From JARRQJ01 sp963810615 (lineage in GTDB: Bacteria; Pseudomonadota; Gammaproteobacteria; DRLM01), in NCBI GenBank assembly GCA_963810615.1, contig CAWEOA010000007.1:248001-312000 (forward strand): a stretch of DNA of 64,000 bases, given 5' to 3'. Of the stretch, positions 42,337 to 52,088 are shown one piece after another. The position numbers and the translations under genes were made by a program. The first letter of the stretch is position 1; every line of letters begins with the position of its first letter. The notes under the pieces are model-generated. The model saw only the letters and a list, made by a program, of their open reading frames with translations, had not been told where the DNA came from and searched no databases.

Positions 42337-43140
42337 ATGTCCATGAGCCGCACCTATGCCATCGTGCTGCGCCAGGCCTATCTCATCCGCGGCAGTTTCT
42401 CACGCCTGTTTCCGCTGTTTGCATGGGTTGCAGTCGATATGGTGCTATGGGGTTTCATCACCAAATATCTCAACAGCGTCACCGCATCAGGCTTTAATTT
42501 TGTTCCGGTGTTATTGGGCGCCGTCCTCCTATGGGATTTTCTGATCCGCGTGATGCAGGGTGTGACCATGGCCTTCTTCGAGGACGTGTGGTCGCGTAAT
42601 TTCCTCAATATCTTCGCGACACCGCTTTCCATATCGGAGTACCTCGGCGGTCTGATCATCTCTAGCATCGCCACCAGCTCGGTTGGGCTTGTGGTGATGT
42701 TCGCCCTGACTACGACGGTCTTTGGCTTATCATTCATGGCCTACGGAGTTATGATCATCCCCTACCTATTGATCTTATTCTTGAGCGGCATCGCCCTGGG
42801 CATTTTCAGCAGTGCCGTGGTGTTGCGCATGGGGCCGGCGGCGGAGTGGTTCATCTGGCCTATCCCCGCCCTGATCTCACCGTTCGCCGGGGTGTTTTAT
42901 CCCATCGCAACCCTCCCCAAGTGGATGCAATATATAGCGGAGCTGTTGCCGCCCTCCTATGTCTTCGAGGGCATGCGCGCGGTGGTTACGGACGGTAGTT
43001 TTTCCCTAAGCCCACTACTGTGGGGAGGACTCCTGTCCATTCTGTATATGCTGCTCGCCGCCTGGTTCTTTGCCCGCACTTATCGGTATGCGGTGCGCAC
43101 CGGTCTGCTGGCACGCTATAGTGCCGAAAGCGTGAGCTAG
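42337..43140 (+). CDS. ABC-2 exporter permease
   Basis: A 267-residue membrane protein with six predicted spans and the ABC-2 signature region P-F-A-G-V-F-Y-P-I-A-T-L-P-K-W-M-Q-Y-I-A-E-L-L-P-P-S-Y-V-F-E-G-M-R, typical of NodJ-like permeases, split here between spans five and six. It starts six bases after the ATPase stop, so the two form a two-gene exporter operon. Cargo cannot be told. Confidence 0.9.
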   Translation: MSMSRTYAIVLRQAYLIRGSFSRLFPLFAWVAVDMVLWGFITKYLNSVTASGFNFVPVLLGAVLLWDFLIRVMQGVTMAFFEDVWSRNFLNIFATPLSISEYLGGLIISSIATSSVGLVVMFALTTTVFGLSFMAYGVMIIPYLLILFLSGIALGIFSSAVVLRMGPAAEWFIWPIPALISPFAGVFYPIATLPKWMQYIAELLPPSYVFEGMRAVVTDGSFSLSPLLWGGLLSILYMLLAAWFFARTYRYAVRTGLLARYSAESVS

Positions 43141-43442
43141 GCATTCGGTTCGGATACAGGTGTATGCGGCCCGCCCTCGATTGACCGTCCTGATCGCTGC
43201 TTAAGTTATATATGATAAGTATTGTATAACTAATTATTATTATTGATATTAATGGCGCGGTATTTGGCCGATAGCTACGCTTGATTCATATAAGCCCTTC
43301 ATTGGTGTTTCCCGAGATGAGGGAGGCTCCCAGCATTATTAATACTGAATTCAGCTTCACTTCAGTCATGATTAAGTCGGCCTTCGTTTAAATGCAGTCA
43401 TGCCTGTTGATCAGGATGGGCGACACGACTGAGGTTGCGCTT
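43141..43442. other. 302-bp stretch without a supported gene
   Basis: AT-rich (for example 43,205-43,250), with no recognisable coding or RNA gene. It may contain the end of the exporter transcript and the promoter of the small ORF that follows. Confidence 0.4.
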
Positions 43443-43736
43443 ATGACGGATGCAAGATATCAATCTTCTGAACAAGAAACACTCGAATTGCTCGACAGTT
43501 CCACGCTCGATGTGCAGATCACGCCGGTCGTGTGCGGCGGCAGGACAGATACCAACGATATACTCATGCACGCCGCCTGGTTCAACCCCGGTCATCATGT
43601 GGAGTGGTTCGGTAGCGGCTATTGGCGCGGTCCTCAGGCCTGCCGCATCGTGCTGTCAGCATCACCGGCCGTGGGTAAAGCGAGCAGTGAAGGATATCGG
43701 CTGCCCATCATCTGGGGATCATCCTCCAAGCATTAA
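43443..43736 (+). CDS. Hypothetical 97-residue protein
   Basis: The frame opens at 43392, but an ATG at 43443 gives a tidier start (M-T-D-A-R-Y-Q). The protein is soluble, with one cysteine (V-C-G-G-R) and an aromatic patch (A-W-F-N-P-G-H-H-V-E-W-F-G-S-G-Y-W). I do not recognise it. It could be real because base composition across its length is coding-like, but no ribosome site is clear. Confidence 0.4.
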   Translation: MTDARYQSSEQETLELLDSSTLDVQITPVVCGGRTDTNDILMHAAWFNPGHHVEWFGSGYWRGPQACRIVLSASPAVGKASSEGYRLPIIWGSSSKH

Positions 43737-44056
43737 TGTTTGGTATGAGAGCACGAGCCCGTGGTTGTCGAGGTTAGGGCAAGAGACCTGTCATGCGTAT
43801 TCTGCTGTTGTGCACAGCAGCTATTCTCACTATCTGATAATTATCCCGTGAATATCTTAATCGCAGGAGGTGAAATACGTGCTGCCGCTTTAAGCGGTCT
43901 TGCGGCTGGAGACAGCGCTGGCGATATAGCGGCCTTAGGTGAGGCTCGAATTTTAATAGACAATTTAACTTCGCTTCAGTGTTGTTTAATCCCGTTTTGC
44001 TTAAATGATCCCAATCCTGGAGATCAGGAATCGATCAAACAACGGAGATTACGATC
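43737..44056. other. 320-bp stretch without a supported gene
   Basis: Contains a short hairpin CTGCTGT-tgtgc-ACAGCAG at 43802-43820. The last 20 bases hold an AACGGAG ribosome site for the next gene. No other feature seen. Confidence 0.4.
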
Positions 44057-44368
44057 ATGACTTATGAAGATGAAAAATTCGCAGCGGTTGAAAATGTAGG
44101 TTTTGCCGATAGTGTCGTGCGCGGCTCGGTGTCAATCGCCTTGCTCGTGGCGATAATGTTGGTCCCTTCGATTACATCGTTTACGCTGTTCGGATTGACC
44201 CAGCTTGCCATATACGCGGGCCTGACGGGCTTCATAGGCTGGGATCCTGTCTATGCCATGATGAAGCGAGACGAACCGCAGCAGGCCGCGCAGCCCAGCG
44301 CGACGGTTGCCAGCTATCCGAAGCGAGAGGTGCAACCCGACAGTAACGGTCACAAGCAGGCCGCCTAA
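44057..44368 (+). CDS. DUF2892-like small inner-membrane protein
   Basis: A 103-residue protein with a conserved-looking start (E-N-V-G-F-A-D-S-V-V-R-G), two membrane spans (about 25-42 and 46-63) and a D-P-V-Y-A-M-M-K motif where DUF2892 proteins usually have C-P-x-Y. The C terminus is a hydrophilic Gln/Ala-rich tail. An ACGGAG ribosome site precedes the ATG. Function unknown; relatives such as YgaP carry this domain fused to rhodanese. Confidence 0.7.
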   Translation: MTYEDEKFAAVENVGFADSVVRGSVSIALLVAIMLVPSITSFTLFGLTQLAIYAGLTGFIGWDPVYAMMKRDEPQQAAQPSATVASYPKREVQPDSNGHKQAA

Positions 44369-44384
44369 CCCGGGCGGCAGGGAC

Positions 44385-44423
44385 GGCAGGGTGCACTAAC
44401 ACTCTCCTTGAGTGCACCCTGCC
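44385..44423 (+). terminator. Strong 13-bp hairpin after the DUF2892-like gene
   Basis: GGCAGGGTGCACT and AGTGCACCCTGCC are perfect reverse complements separated by 13 bases, starting 17 bases after the stop codon. There is no proper T-run after it, so it may be a weak terminator, an mRNA 3' stabiliser or a palindromic repeat. Confidence 0.45.
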
Positions 44424-44842
44424 TCTCACTTCTGTTCAGTGAAAAGAATTCCAATCTGGCAGCTCGTGGAAATCCCTCAGAAATAGCCGCCGAGGTTGGC
44501 TGGGTCTTAATTCTACGACTAAGCATAAGAACCTCCGCGCGCGAAGTTATAAAGCAGTGGGGATCAGCACCACCGATACACAGTCCGCCTTATCCCGATA
44601 AGCCACGTGATGGCCGGATACCCGTAGTGGTTATATAGCACTCACACACCCGCGCGCAGGATTCAAGTTATCGATATATATGCCGATTCATTGAATGTAT
44701 ATCAATGAATTTATTCAGCGTCTCGGCGTCACCCGCAAGCAGACTCCGAGCCACTCACCTGGGAGTCTTCGGGAAAGATCATGCTTTTCATGCTGCAAAT
44801 TTATAAGGCTCGATTATGGTCGAGGCCCGTGGGTGACTGAAG
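44424..44842. other. 419-bp stretch without a supported gene
   Basis: Upstream region of the large c-di-GMP protein. It contains a GACTCC...GGGAGTC inverted repeat near 44,743-44,768. No gene or RNA seen. Confidence 0.4.
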
Positions 44843-47038
44843 GTGGCGTTTCCCAAGCAAGCTAGTTTATCCCAAGGCAATATTCTCATTATCGAGGATG
44901 CGCCGGATTCATTGCGAATCATTTCAGAACATCTGCGCAACGAGGGTTATGCGGTGCAGCAGGCGCAAGACGGCCGGCTGGCGCTGAGTATTGCCCTCGC
45001 GCAAGCGCCGGATTTGATATTGCTCAATATCGCTATGCCCGATATGGACGGCTTCGATGTTTGCAGGCGACTTAAGGCCGACAGAGCGACGCGTGATGTC
45101 CCGGTAATATTGCTGGCCGCTCGGGAGGAGCTGGCGGACGCGGTAAGAGGTTTAAAACTGGGAGCGCAGGATTACATCGGCAAGCCCTGTGAGTCTGAAG
45201 AACTCGTGCTGAAGGTTAGGACGCAACTGGAACTACAATCCTTGCGGGCCGGTTTAGAGGCACGCATCAGGTCGAGAACGTCGCAACTCGAAACCGCAGC
45301 CGATGCCTTGAGGAATGAAATAAATATGCGCCGCAAGGCTGAAGAGGCCTTGGAATTGGCAGGGAAGGTATTCGACGCGAGCGTCGATGGTATTATCGTA
45401 ACCGACGTTCAGGGGATCATCATGGCGGTCAATCCCGCCTTCACACGGATAAGCGGTTATACGCGTGAAGATGTACTGGGTAAAAATCCGAATTTTATCA
45501 AATCCGATCGACATGATGATGGGTTTTATGAGGGTAAATGGTCTTCGCTCGGGGAGAAAGGACATTGGACGGGGGAGGTGTGGAATAGAAGAAAAGACGG
45601 AAACGTCGTGCCGATGATGGAAACCATCTCAGCCTGTAAAGATAAAAGAGGAGCGATCACCAATTACATCTCCGTGATAATAGATATTTCCGAGATGAAA
45701 GATGCGCAGACCCTCATAAAATTTCTGGCCTATCACGATCCGCTGACGGGCTTGCCGAATCGCATCGTGGCGCGCGAGCATTTTAACGGCTTGATCGACG
45801 ATGAAAGCGTCGACTCTAACATGGTCGCGGTAATATGTTTTGATATAGACCGCTTCAAAATAATTAATGATTCCATAGGCCATGCCATTGGAGATCAGGT
45901 GCTCAAGATCCTGGCAGGAAAGTTCTTATCCAGTTTGAACGACGGCGATAAGATTACGCGGCAGGGTGGGGACGAATTTCTATTAATATCGGGAAACATC
46001 TGCAACCAGGATCAAGCCGTCGGTATCGCACAACTCATCATCGAACTGGTCGATCAGGAATTGATTGTGGATGGCCACAGACTGTCCATCAGCGCCAGCT
46101 TGGGGATTGCGCTCTATCCCGATCACGGCAAAAGCCTGGATGATCTTCTGCGCAATGCCGAAAACGCTCTATATCAAGCCAAGAAAGACGGCGGCAATAC
46201 CTATCAATTATTCACGGAAGACATGGGAAGAGAGGCCATGCGCAAGCTGCAAATACAGACTTTGCTGCGCGCCGCTCTTGCCAATGGTGAGATGGATGTT
46301 TTCTATCAGCCGAAAGTCGAACTTAAGAGTGGCGCAATCGTCGGCGCGGAGGCATTATTGCGCTGGCATAACCCCGAGTTGGGACATGTGTCACCCGCTG
46401 AATTTATTCCCTGTGCGGAAGAGACAGGATTGATCCATCCTATCGGCGAATGGGTATTGAACTCGGTTTGCCTTCAAGTGGGAAAATGGCGGGATGCAGG
46501 GCTGGATAATATCCATGTTTCCGTCAACCTGTCCGGTCATCAGTTTCTGGACAAAAACCTGGGTAGGGTCGTTGATCGTGCTATTCGCAGTCACGATATC
46601 CCGGCGCAATTTATTGAGTTGGAGATTACCGAGAGCGTTTTGATGAGGAATATTAATTATGCCAATCTCGTTTTGCGATCGCTTAAGGATATAGGCGTTA
46701 CCATCTCCTTGGATGATTTCGGTACCGGGTATTCCAGTCTTAACTATCTCAAGAATTTGCCAATCGATACGCTGAAGATCGATAAATCCTTTGTCGATGA
46801 GGTTCATGCCAGCGCAGATGACGCGGCTATTGCTTTAACGATCATAGCCCTGTCGCGTAATCTGGGAATGACGGTGGTTGCGGAAGGCGTCGAAAATCGG
46901 GAACAGTATGTCTTTCTGCAAAATAATGGTTGTGACTTGATTCAGGGGTTCTATATCAGTAAAGCACTTCCCGCCGTCGAGTTCGAGCGCTTGATCCGCT
47001 CGGATTATACGAAAGTATGGAAAGATAACGTGGCATAG
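44843..47038 (+). CDS. REC-PAS-GGDEF-EAL cyclic-di-GMP protein
   Basis: Domains in order: receiver (about 12-130), coiled coil (130-170), PAS (175-290), GGDEF (300-465) and EAL (475-725). The GGDEF motif G-G-D-E-F is intact but no R-x-x-D inhibitory site precedes it. The EAL domain keeps E-A-L-L-R-W, the E-L-E-I-T-E-S and D-D-F-G-T-G metal ligands, L-K-I-D-K-S and A-E-G-V-E-N, so phosphodiesterase activity is likely. In the receiver the expected phospho-acceptor Asp is Asn62 (I-L-L-N-I-A-M-P-D-M-D-G), though the acidic pair and Lys are kept. The start is a GTG. 731 residues. Confidence 0.93.
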   Translation: MAFPKQASLSQGNILIIEDAPDSLRIISEHLRNEGYAVQQAQDGRLALSIALAQAPDLILLNIAMPDMDGFDVCRRLKADRATRDVPVILLAAREELADAVRGLKLGAQDYIGKPCESEELVLKVRTQLELQSLRAGLEARIRSRTSQLETAADALRNEINMRRKAEEALELAGKVFDASVDGIIVTDVQGIIMAVNPAFTRISGYTREDVLGKNPNFIKSDRHDDGFYEGKWSSLGEKGHWTGEVWNRRKDGNVVPMMETISACKDKRGAITNYISVIIDISEMKDAQTLIKFLAYHDPLTGLPNRIVAREHFNGLIDDESVDSNMVAVICFDIDRFKIINDSIGHAIGDQVLKILAGKFLSSLNDGDKITRQGGDEFLLISGNICNQDQAVGIAQLIIELVDQELIVDGHRLSISASLGIALYPDHGKSLDDLLRNAENALYQAKKDGGNTYQLFTEDMGREAMRKLQIQTLLRAALANGEMDVFYQPKVELKSGAIVGAEALLRWHNPELGHVSPAEFIPCAEETGLIHPIGEWVLNSVCLQVGKWRDAGLDNIHVSVNLSGHQFLDKNLGRVVDRAIRSHDIPAQFIELEITESVLMRNINYANLVLRSLKDIGVTISLDDFGTGYSSLNYLKNLPIDTLKIDKSFVDEVHASADDAAIALTIIALSRNLGMTVVAEGVENREQYVFLQNNGCDLIQGFYISKALPAVEFERLIRSDYTKVWKDNVA

Positions 47039-47107
47039 AAAAGTCTTACCAGCGAGTAAAGATGACCGCCGCCGCCATGCCGGGTATGCTGTCGACGAGC
47101 ATGGAAG

Positions 47108-49345
47108 ATGAGGGCGGGAGGCGTGCAGGCTGGACGGACGGTGCGGCGATGGTATTGTGGACTGCTGGGCGCAGCATTGTGCGGCTGCGCATTGTCAACG
47201 GCCGTGGCGCAGGATGTCCCGCGGCCCAAGGTGGCCCTGGTGCTGGGCGGAGGTGGGGCACGCGGCGCGGCGCACATCGGTGTGCTCAAGGTGCTGGAGG
47301 CGGAACACATCCCCGTCGATTACGTGGTCGGTACCAGCATGGGCGCCATTATCGGCGGTTTGTACGCCGAAGGTATGAGTCCCGAGGAAATCGAAGCCCA
47401 GATCCGGGCGATCAATTGGCAGGAGATTTCCAAGGACAAGCCGCCGCGGCAAATCCTGGCCTTCCGCCGCAAGGAAGACGATCTGCACGATCTCGTGCAG
47501 CTGGATATAGGTTTCAAAGATCGACATTTGATATTTCCTCGCGGCTTGTTGGCGGGGCAGAATCTTAGCCTGTTGCTCAGACGTCTTACTTTGCCGGCCA
47601 TCCATATCCGTGATTTCGATCGTTTGAGCATCCCGTTTCGCGCCGTTGCCGCCGATATCGAGACCGGTCGACCTGCGGTACTGGCGGCGGGCGATCTCGC
47701 CACGGCCATGCGCGCCAGTATGGCGGTCCCGGGGGTGTTCGCCCCGGTACCGTGGGAGGGACGCTTGCTGGTCGACGGCGGGATAGCCCGCAACCTTCCC
47801 ATCGATGTGGCGCGCGCCCTGGGCGCGGATGTGGTGATCGTGGTGGATGTCGGTACGCCGTTGCTGACCCGTGAACAATTGCGTTCGGTTATCGACATCT
47901 CGCTGCAAGTCACGCGCGTCCTTACCCACCAGAATGCCGTGGAACAGATCGCCACCCTGAAATCGCGGGATGTGTACATCCATCCCGACCTGGGCGGCAT
48001 CGGTACGGTGGATTTCGATCGCTATGCGCAGGCCATCAACGCCGGGGAGGCCGCGGCACGCGCCGAATTGCCCAAGCTGCGCCGCTACGCGGTGCCACCG
48101 CAAAGCTATAGAGAAATCCGGGCCAGCCATCATTATCTTGCAAGCGATACTCTACGTGTCGATTCCATCCGGGTCGAAAATTTGTCCGCAGTGTCAACGC
48201 CGGCAATCCAGGGGCGGCTCAGTGTCGCGCCCGGTGATAAGGTGCCTCTGCAGCAAGTGCAGGATGACATGATCCGCCTCTACGGCATGGGTGATTTTGA
48301 ACGGGTGGATTTCTCCGTGTCTCCCGACGCCGGCAAGAACGCCTTGGTCATCACCGCCACCGGTAATGCGCTGGGTCCCAATCGTATTCGTGCCGGGATC
48401 AATCTCGAAAACAACTTCGACGGCGACAGCAACGTAAACTTTCTCCTGGACGTCACCCGTACCCAGATCGATCGGCGCGGTGCGGAATGGAAGAACCAAA
48501 TCCAGTTCGGAGATACCCAGCGTCTGCTGTCGGAATTTTACCAGCCGGTGGATTACACCGGATTCTTTTTTCTGGCACCGCGTATCGAAGCGCAGCGCCA
48601 CACCCTCAATATATTTTCCGGTTCTGACCGGGTCGCCCAATACTCGGTGCGCCGCTACCGATTTGGTATGGATGTCGGGGCACAGATCGGCCCCAATTGG
48701 GGCGAAGCCCGGGTCGGGATCGTTGAGGATAGGGTGCGCGCCGATCCGCGCATCGGCGCGCCCGACCTCCCGGTCTATGATGTCAATCTGGGGGCGTATA
48801 CGGGATCAGTGGTCTTCGACCAACTGGACAGCGCGAGTTTCCCGCGCCGCGGTGCATTCGCTCAGGCGCGCATCAGTCTGGCCCGCGCCGCCCTCGGCTC
48901 CGATCTGAGCTACGATAAATTATCTTTGGGGATGACCAAGGTGGTGAGTTATGGCGAGCATACCTTCAGCGGCTCACTGTCGTTCGAAAGCAGTTTGCAG
49001 AGCACCATGCCGGAGTTCGACCGCTTTGCCCTGGGCGGATTTTTACAGTTGTCAGGGTATCAGCATCACCAGCTCACCGGTCAGCATGCGGCCTTGGGAG
49101 AAGTGGTGTATTACAAAAAGATTGGGGTGCTGGCGCGCGGATTGGGCACGGCCACGTATATCGGCGGATCCGTGGAGAGGGGCAACGTTTGGCAAAACGG
49201 CAGTGACATCGCCTTGGCGGATATGATTTGGGCCGGTAGCGCCTTTTTCGGGGCGGATACCATACTGGGACCGCTATATTTGGCCTATGGACGCGCCCAG
49301 GGCAATACGGCTTCCATTTATCTTGTCCTGGGACAGACCTTTTAA
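47108..49345 (+). CDS. PlpD-type patatin phospholipase fused to a BamA-like barrel
   Basis: A type Vd autotransporter. A signal peptide (about 1-35) leads to a patatin domain with the G-G-G-G-A-R-G-A-A-H-I-G oxyanion loop, the nucleophile Ser77 in G-T-S-M-G and the V-D-G-G-I-A-R-N-L-P dyad Asp. A POTRA-like domain follows (about 340-420), then a C-terminal 16-strand barrel of the BamA superfamily ending in F. 745 residues is right for PlpD. It has lipase A1-type activity in Pseudomonas. ATG codons at 47,102 and 47,108 are possible starts. Confidence 0.92.
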   Translation: MRAGGVQAGRTVRRWYCGLLGAALCGCALSTAVAQDVPRPKVALVLGGGGARGAAHIGVLKVLEAEHIPVDYVVGTSMGAIIGGLYAEGMSPEEIEAQIRAINWQEISKDKPPRQILAFRRKEDDLHDLVQLDIGFKDRHLIFPRGLLAGQNLSLLLRRLTLPAIHIRDFDRLSIPFRAVAADIETGRPAVLAAGDLATAMRASMAVPGVFAPVPWEGRLLVDGGIARNLPIDVARALGADVVIVVDVGTPLLTREQLRSVIDISLQVTRVLTHQNAVEQIATLKSRDVYIHPDLGGIGTVDFDRYAQAINAGEAAARAELPKLRRYAVPPQSYREIRASHHYLASDTLRVDSIRVENLSAVSTPAIQGRLSVAPGDKVPLQQVQDDMIRLYGMGDFERVDFSVSPDAGKNALVITATGNALGPNRIRAGINLENNFDGDSNVNFLLDVTRTQIDRRGAEWKNQIQFGDTQRLLSEFYQPVDYTGFFFLAPRIEAQRHTLNIFSGSDRVAQYSVRRYRFGMDVGAQIGPNWGEARVGIVEDRVRADPRIGAPDLPVYDVNLGAYTGSVVFDQLDSASFPRRGAFAQARISLARAALGSDLSYDKLSLGMTKVVSYGEHTFSGSLSFESSLQSTMPEFDRFALGGFLQLSGYQHHQLTGQHAALGEVVYYKKIGVLARGLGTATYIGGSVERGNVWQNGSDIALADMIWAGSAFFGADTILGPLYLAYGRAQGNTASIYLVLGQTF

Positions 49346-49509
49346 TGCTTGTCCGCGTGCCGGCGGCCCTGGGAGCGGACGGCCGGGGCGGGAAGCGACA
49401 GTCTTCAAAATCCGGTTTGGACCGTCGCGAGGATTTTACCGAGAATAGCGGGTGGTTATGTGTGGGTCAGGCATGGCAAAATACCCGATTGATTGGTCGG
49501 GTAATATCC

Positions 49510-51003
49510 ATGAGCGATTCCGGACAGGAAACCATACACATGACGGCGGAGGACCGCGCCTCGCTGCTGGAGGCCTTGTTCACCTTGCTGCCGCTGGATG
49601 CCGTGCTGTGCGAGGAGGAGGAGATCCGCCCCTACGAATGCGACGGTCTGTCCGCCTATCGCCAGACGCCGCTGGTGGTGGTGCTGCCCAGCTCGGTCGA
49701 CCAGGTGCGCGCGGTCATGCGTCTTTGTCATGCGCTTAAGGTGCCGGTGGTGGCGCGCGGCGCCGGTACGGGCTTGTCGGGCGGCGCCCTGCCCCTGGCT
49801 GGCGGGGTGTTGCTGAGTCTGGCCAAATTGAAATCGATATTGTCTGTCGATCCCGGCAACCGCAGCGCGCGCGTTCAACCCGGGGTGCGCAACCTGGCCA
49901 TCTCCGAGGCGGCGGCGCCTTATGGACTGTATTACGCTCCCGATCCCTCTTCGCAGATCGCTTGCTCCATCGGCGGTAATGTGGCGGAAAACGCCGGCGG
50001 CGTCCATTGCCTCAAGTATGGCCTGACGGTCCATAACATTCTCAAGCTGGGAGTCGTGACCGTAGAGGGGGATTTCATCACCGTAGGCGGCGATGCGTTG
50101 GACAGTCCGGGCTACGATCTGCTGGCCTTGTTTACCGGCTCGGAAGGCTTGCTGGGAGTGATCGTGGAGGTGACGGTGAAGCTGCTACCCATACCCGAGC
50201 GCGCCCAGGTGATCCTGGCGGCCTTCGATGACGTGATGAAAGCGGCGACAGCGGTGGGTGAGGTCATCGCGGCGGGTATCATCCCCGCCGGCCTGGAGAT
50301 GATGGACCGCCTCGCCATCCAGGCCGCGGAGGCCTTCGTGCATGCCGGTTATCCCGTCGACGCCGAGGCGATACTGTTGTGTGAAATCGACGGTAGCAAC
50401 GAAGAGGTGTCGGAACACATCATGGAGGTGCGGCATATCATGCAGGCCTGCGGTGCAGGAGAAGTCCGCACCGCCAAAGATGATCAGGAACGTGCTCGCT
50501 TATGGAAGGGCCGTAAGGCCGCCTTTCCGGCGGTGGGGCGCATGGCGCCGGATTATTACTGCATGGACGGCACCATTCCGCGCCAGCGCCTGCCGGAAGT
50601 CCTGCACCGCATTGCTGAATGGTCGCAGGAATACGGCCTGCCCGTGGCCAATGTGTTCCACGCCGGGGACGGTAACCTTCATCCTTTGATTCTCTACGAC
50701 GCCAATAAGCCCGGTGAATTACAGCGTACCGAGGAGCTGGGCGGCAAGATCCTCGAATTGTGCGTAGAGGTGGGCGGGACCATCACCGGCGAACATGGGG
50801 TGGGAGTGGAGAAGATCGGTCAGATGTGCGTGCAATTCGCGCCCGCGGAATTGGCGCAATTTCACGCCGTGAAGCATGCCTTCGACCCGCACGGCCTACT
50901 CAATCCCGGCAAGGCGGTGCCGACGCTGCATCGCTGCGCGGAATTCGGCGCCATGCATGTCCATGAAGGTAAATTGCCCTTTCCGGAGCTGGACCGTTTT
51001 TGA
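49510..51003 (+). CDS. glcD: Glycolate oxidase subunit GlcD (FAD-linked)
   Basis: FAD-binding catalytic subunit oxidising glycolate to glyoxylate. The FAD (PCMH-type) domain reads P-V-V-A-R-G-A-G-T-G-L-S-G-G-A-L-P and S-Q-I-A-C-S-I-G-G-N-V-A-E-N-A-G-G. The C-terminal part contains N-V-F-H-A-G-D-G-N-L-H-P and G-E-H-G-V-G-V-E-K-I. The frame opens at 49345, but an ATG at 49510 gives 497 residues, as in E. coli GlcD (499). It starts the glcDEF operon. Phosphoglycolate phosphatase (gph), at 62 kb, would supply its substrate. Confidence 0.95.
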   Translation: MSDSGQETIHMTAEDRASLLEALFTLLPLDAVLCEEEEIRPYECDGLSAYRQTPLVVVLPSSVDQVRAVMRLCHALKVPVVARGAGTGLSGGALPLAGGVLLSLAKLKSILSVDPGNRSARVQPGVRNLAISEAAAPYGLYYAPDPSSQIACSIGGNVAENAGGVHCLKYGLTVHNILKLGVVTVEGDFITVGGDALDSPGYDLLALFTGSEGLLGVIVEVTVKLLPIPERAQVILAAFDDVMKAATAVGEVIAAGIIPAGLEMMDRLAIQAAEAFVHAGYPVDAEAILLCEIDGSNEEVSEHIMEVRHIMQACGAGEVRTAKDDQERARLWKGRKAAFPAVGRMAPDYYCMDGTIPRQRLPEVLHRIAEWSQEYGLPVANVFHAGDGNLHPLILYDANKPGELQRTEELGGKILELCVEVGGTITGEHGVGVEKIGQMCVQFAPAELAQFHAVKHAFDPHGLLNPGKAVPTLHRCAEFGAMHVHEGKLPFPELDRF

Positions 51004-52065
51004 ATGGATAGGGATATCGCCAAGGAATTGCAGGAGCGGGTGACCGCGGCCTGCCGCGCGGAAACGCCTTTGACTATCGTGGGCGGCGACAGCAAGGCCT
51101 TCCTGGGACGTGAACCCCACGGCGAAGCGCTGCACATTGGGGAACATCGCGGCATCGTCAGTTATCAACCCACCGAACTGGTGATCACGGCCCGGGCCGG
51201 CACCCCTTTGCATGATATCGAAGCCGTTTTGGCGGATCATCGCCAGATGCTGCCCTTCGAGCCGCCGCATTTCGGCGCGGCCGCCACCTTGGGCGGGACC
51301 ATCGCCTGCGGTTTATCCGGCCCGCGGCGTCCGTACACGGGTGCCGCGCGCGATTACGTGCTGGGCATGACCGTCATCAACGGCAGCGGCGACATCCTGC
51401 GCTTCGGCGGTCAGGTGATGAAGAACGTCGCCGGCTTCGATGTATCGCGGCTGATGGTGGGAGCCATGGGTACCCTGGGCGTGCAGCTGGAGATCAGTCT
51501 TAAAGTGTTGCCGATGCCCGCCCAGGAGATCACCTTGATTCAGGAGCGCACGGCCGCCGAGGCCTTGGTGGTGATGAATCACTGGGCGGGTCAGGCCTTG
51601 CCCTTGTCGGCGACCTGTTATGACGGAGTTCATTTGTATGTGCGGCTCTCCGGTGCCCAAAGTGCGGTGGAGTCCGCACGGCGGCGTGTCGGCGGCGACG
51701 TTCTTAAAACACCGGGCACGTTCTGGGAAGGCGTTCGAGAACATCATCACGGCTTTTTTGCAGGTGAAGTACCCTTGTGGCGACTGGCGCTGCCGCCGGC
51801 GACGCCGCCTTTGCCCTTACCCGGAAAGCAGTTGATAGAATGGGGCGGTGCACAACGCTGGTTGAGCGGCGAGACGGACGGGGCCAAGCTGCGCCGCCAG
51901 GTGATGGAGGCCGGAGGCCATGCCGGCTTGTTCCGCGGCGGCGAGCGGGACAAAGATTGCTTTCAACCCTTGCCGCAAATCGTGTCGGACCTCAATCGCC
52001 GGATTAAACACGCCTTCGATCCAAAAGGTATTCTCAACCCCGGGCGCATGTATGCCCGGGCCTGA
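51004..52065 (+). CDS. glcE: Glycolate oxidase subunit GlcE
   Basis: Second FAD-binding subunit of glycolate oxidase, a shorter relative of GlcD. T-P-L-T-I-V-G-G-D-S-K-A-F-L-G and F-G-A-A-A-T-L-G-G-T-I-A-C-G-L-S-G-P-R-R-P contact FAD. It ends K-H-A-F-D-P-K-G-I-L-N-P-G-R-M-Y. 353 residues. The ATG follows the glcD stop with no gap. Confidence 0.95.
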   Translation: MDRDIAKELQERVTAACRAETPLTIVGGDSKAFLGREPHGEALHIGEHRGIVSYQPTELVITARAGTPLHDIEAVLADHRQMLPFEPPHFGAAATLGGTIACGLSGPRRPYTGAARDYVLGMTVINGSGDILRFGGQVMKNVAGFDVSRLMVGAMGTLGVQLEISLKVLPMPAQEITLIQERTAAEALVVMNHWAGQALPLSATCYDGVHLYVRLSGAQSAVESARRRVGGDVLKTPGTFWEGVREHHHGFFAGEVPLWRLALPPATPPLPLPGKQLIEWGGAQRWLSGETDGAKLRRQVMEAGGHAGLFRGGERDKDCFQPLPQIVSDLNRRIKHAFDPKGILNPGRMYARA

Positions 52066-52088
52066 TAAATGAATGTGGTATTAGCAGC

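Noticed and set aside
43761..44060. A 99-codon plus-strand frame before the DUF2892-like gene
   Set aside because: Overlaps the ribosome site and start of that gene, with Cys-rich low-plausibility sequence.
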